Source: an uncultured Clostridia bacterium (GTDB lineage Bacteria > Bacillota > Clostridia > Christensenellales > UBA3700). From it: a stretch of DNA of 12,862 nucleotides. Below the pieces are notes generated by a model. That model ran no database searches. It was given only the letters and a program-made list of their open reading frames with translations, and was not told the origin of the DNA. The stretch lies in NCBI GenBank assembly GCA_947176115.1, contig CAMWPK010000020.1, forward strand, positions 1 to 12,862, written 5' to 3'. Position 1 is the stretch's first letter. Every line of letters begins with the position of its first letter. The position numbers and the translations under genes are program-made. Shown piece after piece: positions 6,368 through 12,862 of the stretch.

Positions 6368-7264
6368 TTAAGATTCTAAAGAATATTTATCAAGTATAGA
6401 TTGCAAGCGTTTTAGAAAGACTTCCGCGCATTTGGGGAATACTTGATATTTTTTCCACGCAATATCGAGATGGGATATAAGTTTGGGATAGAGCGGTCTA
6501 AAACAAAGATTACTGTTTTCGTCCGTTCGGATTATTTTATCTAGACAGACTGCATATCCTATACCTTCTTCTACAAGAATTGAGGCATTGTACAAAAGAT
6601 TATACGTCGCGACTATATTGAGCTCGTCGGAACTCTTTTGAAACCAATCGGTTATTATACTTTTACACAAAGAGTGTTTGGAGCGAATAAGAGGTTTGTC
6701 CCACAAATCTTCTGGCGTAACGTATTCTTTTTGGGCAAGCGGACTGTCTTTCCGCATAAGAACGCCCCAAGTATCCGTGAGAGGTAGACGAATATAATCA
6801 TATTTAGAAAGGTTGGCAGGTTCTATAAAAATTCCGAAATCGATAAGTCCTTTGTCCAACTTTTCAGATACCGCAATAATATCGCCACTAAACAAATGAA
6901 AACGCACTTTTGGGTATTCGATTTGCACTTCGCGCGACGCTTTAGCAATAAGCCCCATGACGTAACTTTCACCGCCACCGATATAAATATCTCCGCTTAT
7001 GTCGGTTATTGGCGTATTTAATTCAGATTCCGTCTGATTATACAATTCTATTATTTCTTCCGCGCGGTTACGAAGCAACTGACCTGTTTGGGTAAGAGTA
7101 ATTTTTCGCGCGCCACGAATAAATAGTTGTTGTCCTATTTCCTTTTCAAGATTTTGCATTTGTCTGGACAAATTGGGTTGCGTAATGAATAATGCTTCCG
7201 CCGCTTTTGATATGCTTTGCTCTCTTGCAACTGCCAAAAAGTATTTTAATTCTCTTAATTCCAT
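6368..7264 (-). CDS. LysR-family transcriptional regulator
   Basis: This is a 298-aa LysR regulator, the usual length. The N-terminal winged HTH spans about residues 1-60: the helix-turn-helix SISKAAEALFITQPNLSRQM (17-36) is followed by LEKEIGQQLFIR and the KITLTQTG wing. A linker helix runs to about 90. The effector-binding domain follows, beginning near GDIYIGGGESYVMGLIA, with typical strand pairs such as DFGIFIEP. It is transcribed divergently from the redox operon at 7390-11263, the classical arrangement in which a LysR protein controls its divergent neighbour and itself. AAGGTG lies 8 bases before the ATG. The ligand cannot be read from the sequence. Its 3' end is 7 bases from that of the convergent membrane-protein gene. 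Confidence 0.9.
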   Translation of the reverse strand: MELRELKYFLAVAREQSISKAAEALFITQPNLSRQMQNLEKEIGQQLFIRGARKITLTQTGQLLRNRAEEIIELYNQTESELNTPITDISGDIYIGGGESYVMGLIAKASREVQIEYPKVRFHLFSGDIIAVSEKLDKGLIDFGIFIEPANLSKYDYIRLPLTDTWGVLMRKDSPLAQKEYVTPEDLWDKPLIRSKHSLCKSIITDWFQKSSDELNIVATYNLLYNASILVEEGIGYAVCLDKIIRTDENSNLCFRPLYPKLISHLDIAWKKYQVFPKCAEVFLKRLQSILDKYSLES

Positions 7265-7284
7265 AACATCGTCACCTTTTTAAT

Positions 7285-7313
7285 ATTTTAACACAATTAC
7301 ATATGCTTGTCAA
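7285..7313 (-). promoter_or_regulatory. Promoter of the LysR gene
   Basis: Read on the minus strand, TTGACA (7313-7308) and TAAAAT (7290-7285) are separated by 17 bases. Transcription should start near 7278, leaving a leader of about 14 bases that contains the ribosome binding site AAGGTG. Confidence 0.7.
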
Positions 7314-7341
7314 TTATGGGTATGCTATAAAACATAAGTAT
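7314..7341. promoter_or_regulatory. Likely LysR operator between divergent promoters
   Basis: These 28 bases lie exactly between the two -35 boxes. They contain TATG-N8-CATA (7321-7336) and TTAT-N9-ATAA (7314-7330), partial dyads of the size seen in LysR sites. TATGCT also occurs at both 7302 and 7321. The position near -48 of the plus-strand start suits an activation site. Which dyad is used cannot be decided by eye. Confidence 0.4.
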
Positions 7342-7370
7342 TTGACATATTGTCCTACGTTTAATAAAAT
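7342..7370 (+). promoter_or_regulatory. Promoter of the acetyltransferase-to-lipoprotein redox operon
   Basis: TTGACA (7342-7347) and TAAAAT (7365-7370) are separated by 17 bases, the same boxes and spacing as the divergent LysR promoter. The start is near 7377, only about 13 bases before the first ATG. Confidence 0.72.
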
Positions 7371-7389
7371 AACATTGTGGAGGCGATTT

Positions 7390-7959
7390 ATGAATACTGA
7401 GCAATTCAAAGAGGAAATGCAAAAGCGTACTTATATCGTGGCTAATTCTCAAATGCATCTACATATGCACGAGATGGCGCAAAGAGCTAGGAAAATTACC
7501 GTTGAAATGAATAGAGAGTACCGTACGCCTGAAGAAATACGCAAGTTGTTTTCAATACTTATCGGTCAAGAGGTTGACGAAGGCTTTGGTCTTTTTCCGC
7601 CGTTCAATGCAGACTATGGGCAAAATATAAAAATCGGGAAAAACGTGTTTATCAATTCCGGTTGTTGCTTTCAAGACCAAGGCGGTATAGAAATCGGAGA
7701 TAACACTCTCATAGGTCAGCAAGTAGTTATGGCAACCGTCAATCACGACGTGATTCCCAGAATGAGGGCAAATATGTACACCGCGCCAATAAAGATAGGG
7801 AATTGCGTTTGGATAGGAGCGCACGCCACGATTCTACCGGGAGTTACTATAGGCGATAATTCGATAATAGGAGCAGGCGCAGTTGTTACAAAGGACGTGC
7901 CCAACAACGCAGTAGTTGCGGGAGTGCCGGCTAGAATAATAAAAAATTTAGAAGTGTAA
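7390..7959 (+). CDS. Sugar/maltose O-acetyltransferase-like hexapeptide protein
   Basis: This 189-aa protein belongs to the LacA/Maa/NodL group of trimeric left-handed beta-helix acetyltransferases, which move acetyl from acetyl-CoA to a sugar or similar hydroxyl. Hexapeptide rungs run from about residue 79 (IKIGKNVFIN) through 98-113 (GGIEIGDNTLIGQQVV) and 133-169 (PIKIGNCVWIGAHATILPGV, then IGDNSIIGAGAVVTKDV). AGVPARII closes the fold. His119 in VNHD matches the catalytic His of the family. The N-terminal region (1-60) is helical but only loosely like the usual maltose-acetyltransferase domain. GGAGG (7379-7383) lies 6 bases before the ATG at 7390. An upstream ATG at 7303 precedes the promoter and is excluded. 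It is the first gene of the operon, and its substrate is unknown. Confidence 0.85.
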   Translation: MNTEQFKEEMQKRTYIVANSQMHLHMHEMAQRARKITVEMNREYRTPEEIRKLFSILIGQEVDEGFGLFPPFNADYGQNIKIGKNVFINSGCCFQDQGGIEIGDNTLIGQQVVMATVNHDVIPRMRANMYTAPIKIGNCVWIGAHATILPGVTIGDNSIIGAGAVVTKDVPNNAVVAGVPARIIKNLEV

Positions 7960-7961
7960 TA

Positions 7962-8585
7962 ATGAAAGTGTTAATGTTCAACGGCAGTCCAAGGGCAAAT
8001 GGCTGTACTTTTACGGCTCTTAGTGAGATTGCAAGCGTACTCAATGCGCAGGGCATAGAAACGGAAATATTGCAAATTGGGAATAAGCCTGTTCAAGATT
8101 GTATCGGATGTAACAGTTGCGCAAATAAAGGTGAATGCGTATTCTCAAACGATCCCATTAATGAATGGATAGAAAAAGCAAAATCAGCAGACGGTTTTGT
8201 ATTTGGCACGCCCGTATATTACGCGCATCCGTCAGGAAGAATATTATCGGCTATGGACAGACTTTTTTATGCGGGAGGTAGCAACTTTGAGCACAAGCCC
8301 GCTACTGTTGTTGCTTCCGCAAGGAGAGCCGGTACGACGGCGACTCTTGATACATTATCTAAATACTTTGCTATAGCGCAAATGCCCGTTATATCTTCTA
8401 CCTACTGGAATATTGTTCACGGCAATACGCCTGAGCAGACAAAACAAGATTTAGAAGGTATGCAGACAATGCGAAATATCGGCGCAAATATGGCTTGGAT
8501 ATTGAAATGTATTCAAGCCGGCAAACAATCTGGTATATCTGCGCCAAAAGCAGAAACGTCCGCTTGGACTAATTTTATAAGATAA
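7962..8585 (+). CDS. NADPH-dependent FMN reductase / Fe-S flavoprotein family
   Basis: This 207-aa flavodoxin-fold protein is expected to bind FMN and shuttle electrons in the cytoplasm. The FMN phosphate loop is the N-terminal GSPRANGCT (8-16), and FGTPVYYAHPSG at about 81-92 is the second flavin loop. Four cysteines at 47, 50, 53 and 59 (CIGCNSC, then C59) form the C-x2-C-x2-C-x5-C pattern seen in iron-sulfur flavoproteins, which suggests a [4Fe-4S] cluster. Many relatives keep only part of this motif, so cluster binding is inferred. The ATG lies 2 bases after the stop of the acetyltransferase gene, so translation is probably coupled. Role in context: electron donor, or quinone, azo or nitro reductase, of a redox-stress operon. 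Confidence 0.85.
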   Translation: MKVLMFNGSPRANGCTFTALSEIASVLNAQGIETEILQIGNKPVQDCIGCNSCANKGECVFSNDPINEWIEKAKSADGFVFGTPVYYAHPSGRILSAMDRLFYAGGSNFEHKPATVVASARRAGTTATLDTLSKYFAIAQMPVISSTYWNIVHGNTPEQTKQDLEGMQTMRNIGANMAWILKCIQAGKQSGISAPKAETSAWTNFIR

Positions 8586-8605
8586 AAAAATAAGGAGATA
8601 TATTT

Positions 8606-9772
8606 ATGTTAGGAAATTTTACTTATTCAAATCCCACTAAACTCTATTTCGGTAGGGAAGCCCTTGACGGGCTAAACGAAGAATTGCCCAAATACGGCAA
8701 GAACGTATTGCTAGTATACGGCGGTGGTTCAATTAAGAAAAACGGCATTTACGACAAGGTAGTCGCTATACTCAAAGCAAACGGGAAAGAAATCTATGAG
8801 GACGCAGGCGTTATGCCCAATCCTACAAGCGAAAAACTCAACGAGGGTATTGAGCGCGCAAAAAAGGCTAAAGCCGATTTGATTTTGGCTGTCGGTGGCG
8901 GTTCGGTATGCGATTATGCAAAAGCAGTTTCCGTTTCCGTTAACTGCAACGTCGACGCTTGGGATAAATACTATATACGCTATGAGGACGTCACTTGCGA
9001 TATTGTTCCTGTTGGTTGCGTCTTGACAATGGTAGGTACGGGAAGCGAAATGAACGGTGGCAGTGTAATTACCAATCACCAGCAAAAACTAAAAATCGGT
9101 CACGTATTCGGAGATAAAGTATTCCCGAAGTTCTCAATTCTCAATCCGGAATTTACCTACACCTTGCCTAAGTATCAGATGGTATCTGGTATATACGACA
9201 TCATGTCGCACATACTTGAGCAGTATTTTTCAGGTACGGACGACAATACAAGCGACTATATTATGGAAGGACTTTTACGCTCTCTAATTCATAGCGCAAA
9301 TATTGCGGTTGAGAATCCTAGCGACTACGAAGCGAGAAGCAACATTATGTGGACGGCTACTTGGGCGTTAAATACGCTAGTTGCAAAAGGCAAGACTACT
9401 GATTGGATGGTGCATATGTTGGGTCAGGCTGTTGGCGCATACACTGACGCAACGCACGGAATGACACTTTCCGCAGTTACTATGCCGTATTACAAATATA
9501 TTTTGAAATATGGGACGGCTAAATTTGCCCGCTATGCCGTCAACGTCTGGGGAGTGAATCCACAAGGCAAAACAGATACGCAAGTTGCTAATGAAGGCTT
9601 GGCTGTTATGGAGTCTTGGATGAAGAAAATAGGACTTATTATGAATATTACTCAACTCGGCGCAACTAAAGAAATGCTTGACGGAATGGTTAAAAGCACT
9701 TTGGTAATGGACGGCGGATATAAGGTTATGAATGAAGAAGATATACGCGCCGTTTTGCAGGCAAGTTTTTAA
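8606..9772 (+). CDS. Iron-containing alcohol dehydrogenase (YqhD/BdhA-like)
   Basis: This 388-aa group III metal-dependent alcohol dehydrogenase probably reduces aldehydes to alcohols with NAD(P)H. The N-terminus FTYSNPTKLYFG is typical of the YqhD/BdhA branch. The glycine loop GGGSVCDYAKA (97-107) binds the nucleotide, and GTGSEMN (144-150) lines the cofactor site. Metal ligands are Asp198 and His202 (GIYDIMSH), His270 (DWMVHMLG) and His284 (DATHGM), matching the Asp-His-His-His set of YqhD, which uses Zn or Fe. In YqhD the double Ser/Gly after the loop favours NADPH; here cofactor choice is not certain. The ribosome binding site AAGGAGA lies about 7 bases before the ATG. It is the third operon gene. 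Physiological roles known for this branch are butanol formation and removal of toxic aldehydes. Confidence 0.92.
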   Translation: MLGNFTYSNPTKLYFGREALDGLNEELPKYGKNVLLVYGGGSIKKNGIYDKVVAILKANGKEIYEDAGVMPNPTSEKLNEGIERAKKAKADLILAVGGGSVCDYAKAVSVSVNCNVDAWDKYYIRYEDVTCDIVPVGCVLTMVGTGSEMNGGSVITNHQQKLKIGHVFGDKVFPKFSILNPEFTYTLPKYQMVSGIYDIMSHILEQYFSGTDDNTSDYIMEGLLRSLIHSANIAVENPSDYEARSNIMWTATWALNTLVAKGKTTDWMVHMLGQAVGAYTDATHGMTLSAVTMPYYKYILKYGTAKFARYAVNVWGVNPQGKTDTQVANEGLAVMESWMKKIGLIMNITQLGATKEMLDGMVKSTLVMDGGYKVMNEEDIRAVLQASF

Positions 9773-9793
9773 CCTTTATATAGAGGAAGACTT

Positions 9794-11263
9794 ATGAAAA
9801 AACTTTTGGGAGTAATTTTAGTATTCATTATGGCATTATTCGGATTAGTGGCTTGTAGTAATGACAGTCCCAATAAAGGCGCAGGCAACAACGTAAATTC
9901 GGGCGGGGGAATAAACAATCCGCCCGTGACGGGAACAAGCAATATATTGATAGCGTATTTTTCTTGTACGAACACTACCAAAGCTATTGCGAATCTTATC
10001 AAAGAGGAAACAAAAGGGACGCTTTATGAAATCGTACCTCAAGTGCCTTACACGTCGGAAGATTTGAAATATTATACCAATGGAAGGGCTGACCGTGAGC
10101 AAGCCGACCCGACAGCCCGTCCCGAAATTAACGGTAAAGTTGAAACTTTTGAAGAATACGACGTTATATTCTTAGGTTATCCTATATGGCATTCGCAAGC
10201 GCCGAAAATTATTTACACCTTTTTGGAAAGCTACGATTTTTCTGGCAAAAAGATAATACCTTTCTGCACTTCGCATTCTAGCGGTATTGGTTCAAGCGAT
10301 ACGAATTTGCATTCGCTTGCTCCCACTGCGGAATGGGTTTCCGGCAGACGGTTTGCGTCAGGAACTTCAAAAAATACGATTGCAGATTGGGTAGATAGTC
10401 TTGATATTAAATTTACGCTCGACGTTTCGCGCTTTGATTTGGCAAGCGGTAAAAACGGGAATGCGCCTACGGTTATGCTCAACAGCGGATATGAAATGCC
10501 TATACTCGGACTTGGAACTTATAGTCTTAATGGCGATACTTGTAAGAAGGCTGTTCTTTCTGCGCTTTCGCAGGGCTACCGTCTAATTGATACGGCGCAT
10601 ATGTACGGCAACGAAAGGGAGATAGGAGAGGCTATTCGACAATCGGGAGTACCGCGCGAAGAAATTTTCGTAATTACGAAAATATATCCTGGAACGCAGT
10701 TTGCAAATCCACAACAAGCAATACAAGAATCGCTTGACAAACTTGATATCGGATATATCGATATGATGCTTTTGCATCACCCGGGCGCTAACGACGTGAA
10801 GGCATATTTGGCAATAGAAAAATTTGTGGAGCAAGGCAAAATTCGCTCAATCGGACTATCAAATTGGTATATTGAAGAAATAGACGATTTTATATCGCAA
10901 GTGAATATTACGCCTGCGCTTATCCAAAACGAAATACATCCATACTATCAAGAGCAGGCAGTCGTGCCCTATATGCACAATCTCGGTATTGTAATGCAGG
11001 CGTGGTATCCGCTAGGAGGAAGAGGATATACGGGCGCGTTACTTTCAGACGGTACAATTGCAAAGATAGCAGAAAGTCACGGCAAATCTGTTGCGCAGGT
11101 TATCTTACGTTGGCATTTGCAACGGGGCGTTGTCGCAATTCCGGGATCTAGTAATCCGGAGCATATTCTTGAAAATATTTCTATATTTGATTTTGAGTTG
11201 ACGGAAACTGAAATGAGGACAATCGCTTCGCTGGATAGGAATGAAAAACACGATTGGTATTGA
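9794..11263 (+). CDS. Predicted lipoprotein: flavodoxin-aldo/keto reductase fusion
   Basis: This 489-aa protein has three parts. Residues 1-21 are a signal peptide (MKKLL, a hydrophobic core, and lipobox LVAC with Cys21), followed by a Ser/Asn/Gly/Pro-rich linker to about 49. Residues 50-205 are a flavodoxin domain (ILIAYFSCTNTTKAIA is the FMN phosphate loop; GYPIWHSQAPKIIYTFLESY and IPFCTSHSSGIG are the other flavin loops). Residues 225-489 are a complete aldo/keto reductase: MPILGLGTY; Asp266 and Tyr271 in LIDTAHMYGNE; Lys296 in VITKIYPG; His328 in LLHHP, so the catalytic tetrad is intact; then GLSNW and the IPGSSNPEHI nucleotide segment. The frame is uninterrupted across the junction. It is last in the operon and starts 21 bases after the dehydrogenase with GAGGAAG upstream. 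Export of a FMN- and NAD(P)H-using protein without a twin-arginine signal is unusual. Confidence 0.88.
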   Translation: MKKLLGVILVFIMALFGLVACSNDSPNKGAGNNVNSGGGINNPPVTGTSNILIAYFSCTNTTKAIANLIKEETKGTLYEIVPQVPYTSEDLKYYTNGRADREQADPTARPEINGKVETFEEYDVIFLGYPIWHSQAPKIIYTFLESYDFSGKKIIPFCTSHSSGIGSSDTNLHSLAPTAEWVSGRRFASGTSKNTIADWVDSLDIKFTLDVSRFDLASGKNGNAPTVMLNSGYEMPILGLGTYSLNGDTCKKAVLSALSQGYRLIDTAHMYGNEREIGEAIRQSGVPREEIFVITKIYPGTQFANPQQAIQESLDKLDIGYIDMMLLHHPGANDVKAYLAIEKFVEQGKIRSIGLSNWYIEEIDDFISQVNITPALIQNEIHPYYQEQAVVPYMHNLGIVMQAWYPLGGRGYTGALLSDGTIAKIAESHGKSVAQVILRWHLQRGVVAIPGSSNPEHILENISIFDFELTETEMRTIASLDRNEKHDWY

Positions 11264-11278
11264 ATTGCGTCTTGAACG

Positions 11279-11319
11279 AAAAAAAGTGGCATAGCTTATC
11301 GCTATGCCACTTTGGTTTT
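11279..11319. terminator. Bidirectional terminator between the redox operon and groEL
   Basis: AAAGTGGCATAGC (11283-11295) and GCTATGCCACTTT (11301-11313) form a 13-bp perfect stem with a TTATC loop. The run of seven A bases (11279-11285) gives a strong U-tract for minus-strand groEL. The plus-strand tail TTTGGTTTTATTT serves the operon. It sits 15 bases after the operon stop and 14 bases from the groEL stop. Confidence 0.85.
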
Positions 11320-11333
11320 ATTTGGTATTGATT

Positions 11334-12862
11334 TTAATACATACCGTCGCCCATATTCGGAGCTACAGGAGCGGGTGGCTCCGGAATATCCGTAACAAGC
11401 ACTTCGGTTGTGAGCAACGTAGAAGCTACGCTTGCGGCGTTTTGAAGGGCAGACCTTGTCACCTTGGTTGGGTCAAGTATACCGTTCTCAATCATATCTA
11501 CGTACTTATCAGTCAAAGCGTTGTAGCCGTAAGAGTATCCCTTGTTGCTGTTGATAATATTGTTGATTACCACACCGCCGTCAACTCCTGCATTGTCGCA
11601 AATTTGTTTGATAGGAGCTTCTAATGCTTTGAGTACGCAAGCTCCGCCGGTCTTCTCATCGCCTTCCAAAGCGTCTACGAGAGGCTTAATCTTTGGAATG
11701 ATAGAGAGGAGCGCAACGCCACCGCCGGGGATAACGCCCTCTTCGACAGCCGCGCGAGTAGCGGCCAAAGCGTCCTCGATTCTCAATTTCTTTTCTTTCA
11801 TCTCGACTTCGGTAGCCGCGCCTACGTTGATTACCGCAACGCCACCTGCAAGTTTAGCAAGTCTTTCTTGCAACTTTTCTTTATCGTATTCCGAAGAGTT
11901 TTCTGCGATTTGCGAGTTGATAGAATTTACTCTGCCTGCAATAGCCATTTCATCGCCGTTACCGCCAACTAGGGTAGTGTTATCCTTATCGACCTTGACT
12001 TGCTTAGCTCTGCCGAGGTGAGTAAGATTTACGTCCTTAAGTTCGTATCCGAGTTCGCTGGAAATGAGTTGAGCGCCTGTCAAGATAGCTATATCTTCAA
12101 GCATTGCCTTTCTTCTGTCGCCAAAGCCGGGGGCTTTAACAGCAACGCAGTTGAGTATACCTTTGAGTTTGTTGAGTACGACAGCCGTCAAAGCGTCGCC
12201 GTCCATATCTTCGCAGATAATCAAGAGCTTAAGACCGTTCTGAACTACTTGCTCGAGTATCGGCATAAGTTCCTTGCCTGAAGATATCTTCTTATCGGTG
12301 ATAAGGATATAGGCGTCATCAAGTACAGCCTCCATTTTTTCGGTATTAGTTACCATATACGCTGAGATGTAGCCTCTGTCGAATTGCATACCCTCAACCG
12401 TCAAGAGTTCGGTATTGGTGGACTTGGATTCGTCTACGGATATTACGCCGTCTTTGCCGACGATTTCCATAGCTTTTGAGATGTATTCGCCAATAGTTTC
12501 GTCAGCCGCAGATACGCTTGCGACTTGAGATATAGCCGAAGCCGAGTCGATTGGCTTGGATATAGTCTTTAGTTCTTCTACCACGGCTTCTGCAACTTTT
12601 GCGATACCTTTTTTGAGTATCATTGGGTTAGCGCCTGCCGCTACGTTTTTAAGACCTTCCTTTATGATTGCTTGCGCAAGTACGCAAGCCGTAGTAGTTC
12701 CGTCGCCTGCTACGTCGTTTGTCTTTATAGACACTTCCTTTATGAGTTGTGCGCCCATATTTTCAAAAGAGTCCTCAAGCTCTATTTCTTTTGCTATCGT
12801 TACGCCGTCGTTGGTGATAAGGGGAGAGCCGTACTTTTTGTCAAGTACTACGTTGCGTCCCT
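11334..12862 (-). CDS. groEL: Chaperonin GroEL, 60 kDa subunit (N-terminus outside window)
   Basis: GroEL forms a double ring of 14 subunits that folds proteins in the cytosol with ATP and GroES. The reading frame stays open to the window end, beginning at GRNVVLDKKYG, so about the first 34 residues (E. coli numbering) are missing. Landmarks visible in order are ITNDGVT, the ATP-binding AGDGTTT, the apical domain with SSGKELMPILEQ and VKAPGFGDRRKAML, GGVAVINVGAATE, DALAATRAAVEEG (with the Asp equivalent to catalytic Asp398), the PGGGVALL loop, YGYNA, and GILDPTKVTRSALQNAASVA. The tail is PAPVAPNMGDGMY, a short ending instead of the long GGM repeats of E. coli. groES would normally lie upstream, beyond 12862. 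The convergent terminator at 11279-11319 ends the transcript. Confidence 0.97.
   Translation of the reverse strand, partial: GRNVVLDKKYGSPLITNDGVTIAKEIELEDSFENMGAQLIKEVSIKTNDVAGDGTTTACVLAQAIIKEGLKNVAAGANPMILKKGIAKVAEAVVEELKTISKPIDSASAISQVASVSAADETIGEYISKAMEIVGKDGVISVDESKSTNTELLTVEGMQFDRGYISAYMVTNTEKMEAVLDDAYILITDKKISSGKELMPILEQVVQNGLKLLIICEDMDGDALTAVVLNKLKGILNCVAVKAPGFGDRRKAMLEDIAILTGAQLISSELGYELKDVNLTHLGRAKQVKVDKDNTTLVGGNGDEMAIAGRVNSINSQIAENSSEYDKEKLQERLAKLAGGVAVINVGAATEVEMKEKKLRIEDALAATRAAVEEGVIPGGGVALLSIIPKIKPLVDALEGDEKTGGACVLKALEAPIKQICDNAGVDGGVVINNIINSNKGYSYGYNALTDKYVDMIENGILDPTKVTRSALQNAASVASTLLTTEVLVTDIPEPPAPVAPNMGDGMY

Noticed and set aside
7303..7389. ATG 7303 as an earlier start for the acetyltransferase
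   Set aside because: It lies upstream of the operon promoter and overlaps the LysR -35 region, while ATG 7390 has GGAGG at good spacing.
11542..12021. Plus-strand 159-codon open frame opposite groEL
   Set aside because: It is an antisense shadow of highly conserved groEL codons, rich in Ser/Pro/Ala, with no ribosome binding site or domain.
11334..12758. groEL starting at an internal Met near 12758
   Set aside because: The same frame continues open to the window end with conserved GroEL sequence (GRNVVLDKKYG through LEDSFEN), so the gene is partial at the edge rather than short.

Overview
The window looks like a piece of chromosome from a low-G+C Gram-positive bacterium, most likely an uncultured or poorly described Clostridia-type gut anaerobe. 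The reasons are AT-rich intergenic DNA, strong GGAGG-type ribosome binding sites, near-consensus TTGACA-N17-TATAAT promoters, a DivIVA-family protein, the HTDHN variant of the galactokinase signature, and a LysR-controlled set of flavin and alcohol-dehydrogenase genes. No base-composition break, phage gene, transposase, tRNA, rRNA or CRISPR array is visible. The taxonomic call is inference from protein flavour only.

Layout. 1-2516: a promoter drives galactokinase (galK-like) and, 22 bases later, prolipoprotein diacylglyceryl transferase (lgt). 2517-2668: a consensus promoter whose -10 box lies inside a perfect 10-bp inverted repeat, then a leader of about 94 bases that holds a 22-codon open frame and a GAAA-loop hairpin. 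2669-4170: nicotinate phosphoribosyltransferase (pncB-like), closed by a terminator. 4206-4748: a monocistronic DivIVA-like coiled-coil protein, closed by a GC-rich terminator. 4749-4931: two tandem 18-bp operator-like palindromes on a 22-bp period, then a promoter. 4932-6360: two tandem genes for single-pass membrane proteins that are divergent paralogs of no recognised family. 6368-7264 (minus): a LysR regulator. 7390-11263 (plus): a four-gene operon of hexapeptide acetyltransferase, Fe-S-type flavin reductase, YqhD/Bdh-type alcohol dehydrogenase, and a predicted lipoprotein fusing flavodoxin to aldo/keto reductase. 11279-11319: a bidirectional terminator. 11334-12862 (minus): groEL, cut off by the window end.

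How the genes work together. The best-defined unit is the LysR-controlled redox operon. The two divergent promoters are mirror images in quality (each TTGACA-N17-TAAAAT), and their -35 boxes flank 28 bases of likely LysR operator. The combination of a YqhD-like alcohol dehydrogenase, an aldo/keto reductase and flavin proteins under one regulator resembles the aldehyde-stress logic of E. coli yqhC-yqhD-dkgA, so reactive-carbonyl or electrophile detoxification is the leading inference. The odd member is the last gene, whose signal peptide and lipobox would place a pyridine-nucleotide-dependent reductase outside the membrane; lgt, in the same window, encodes the enzyme that would lipidate it.
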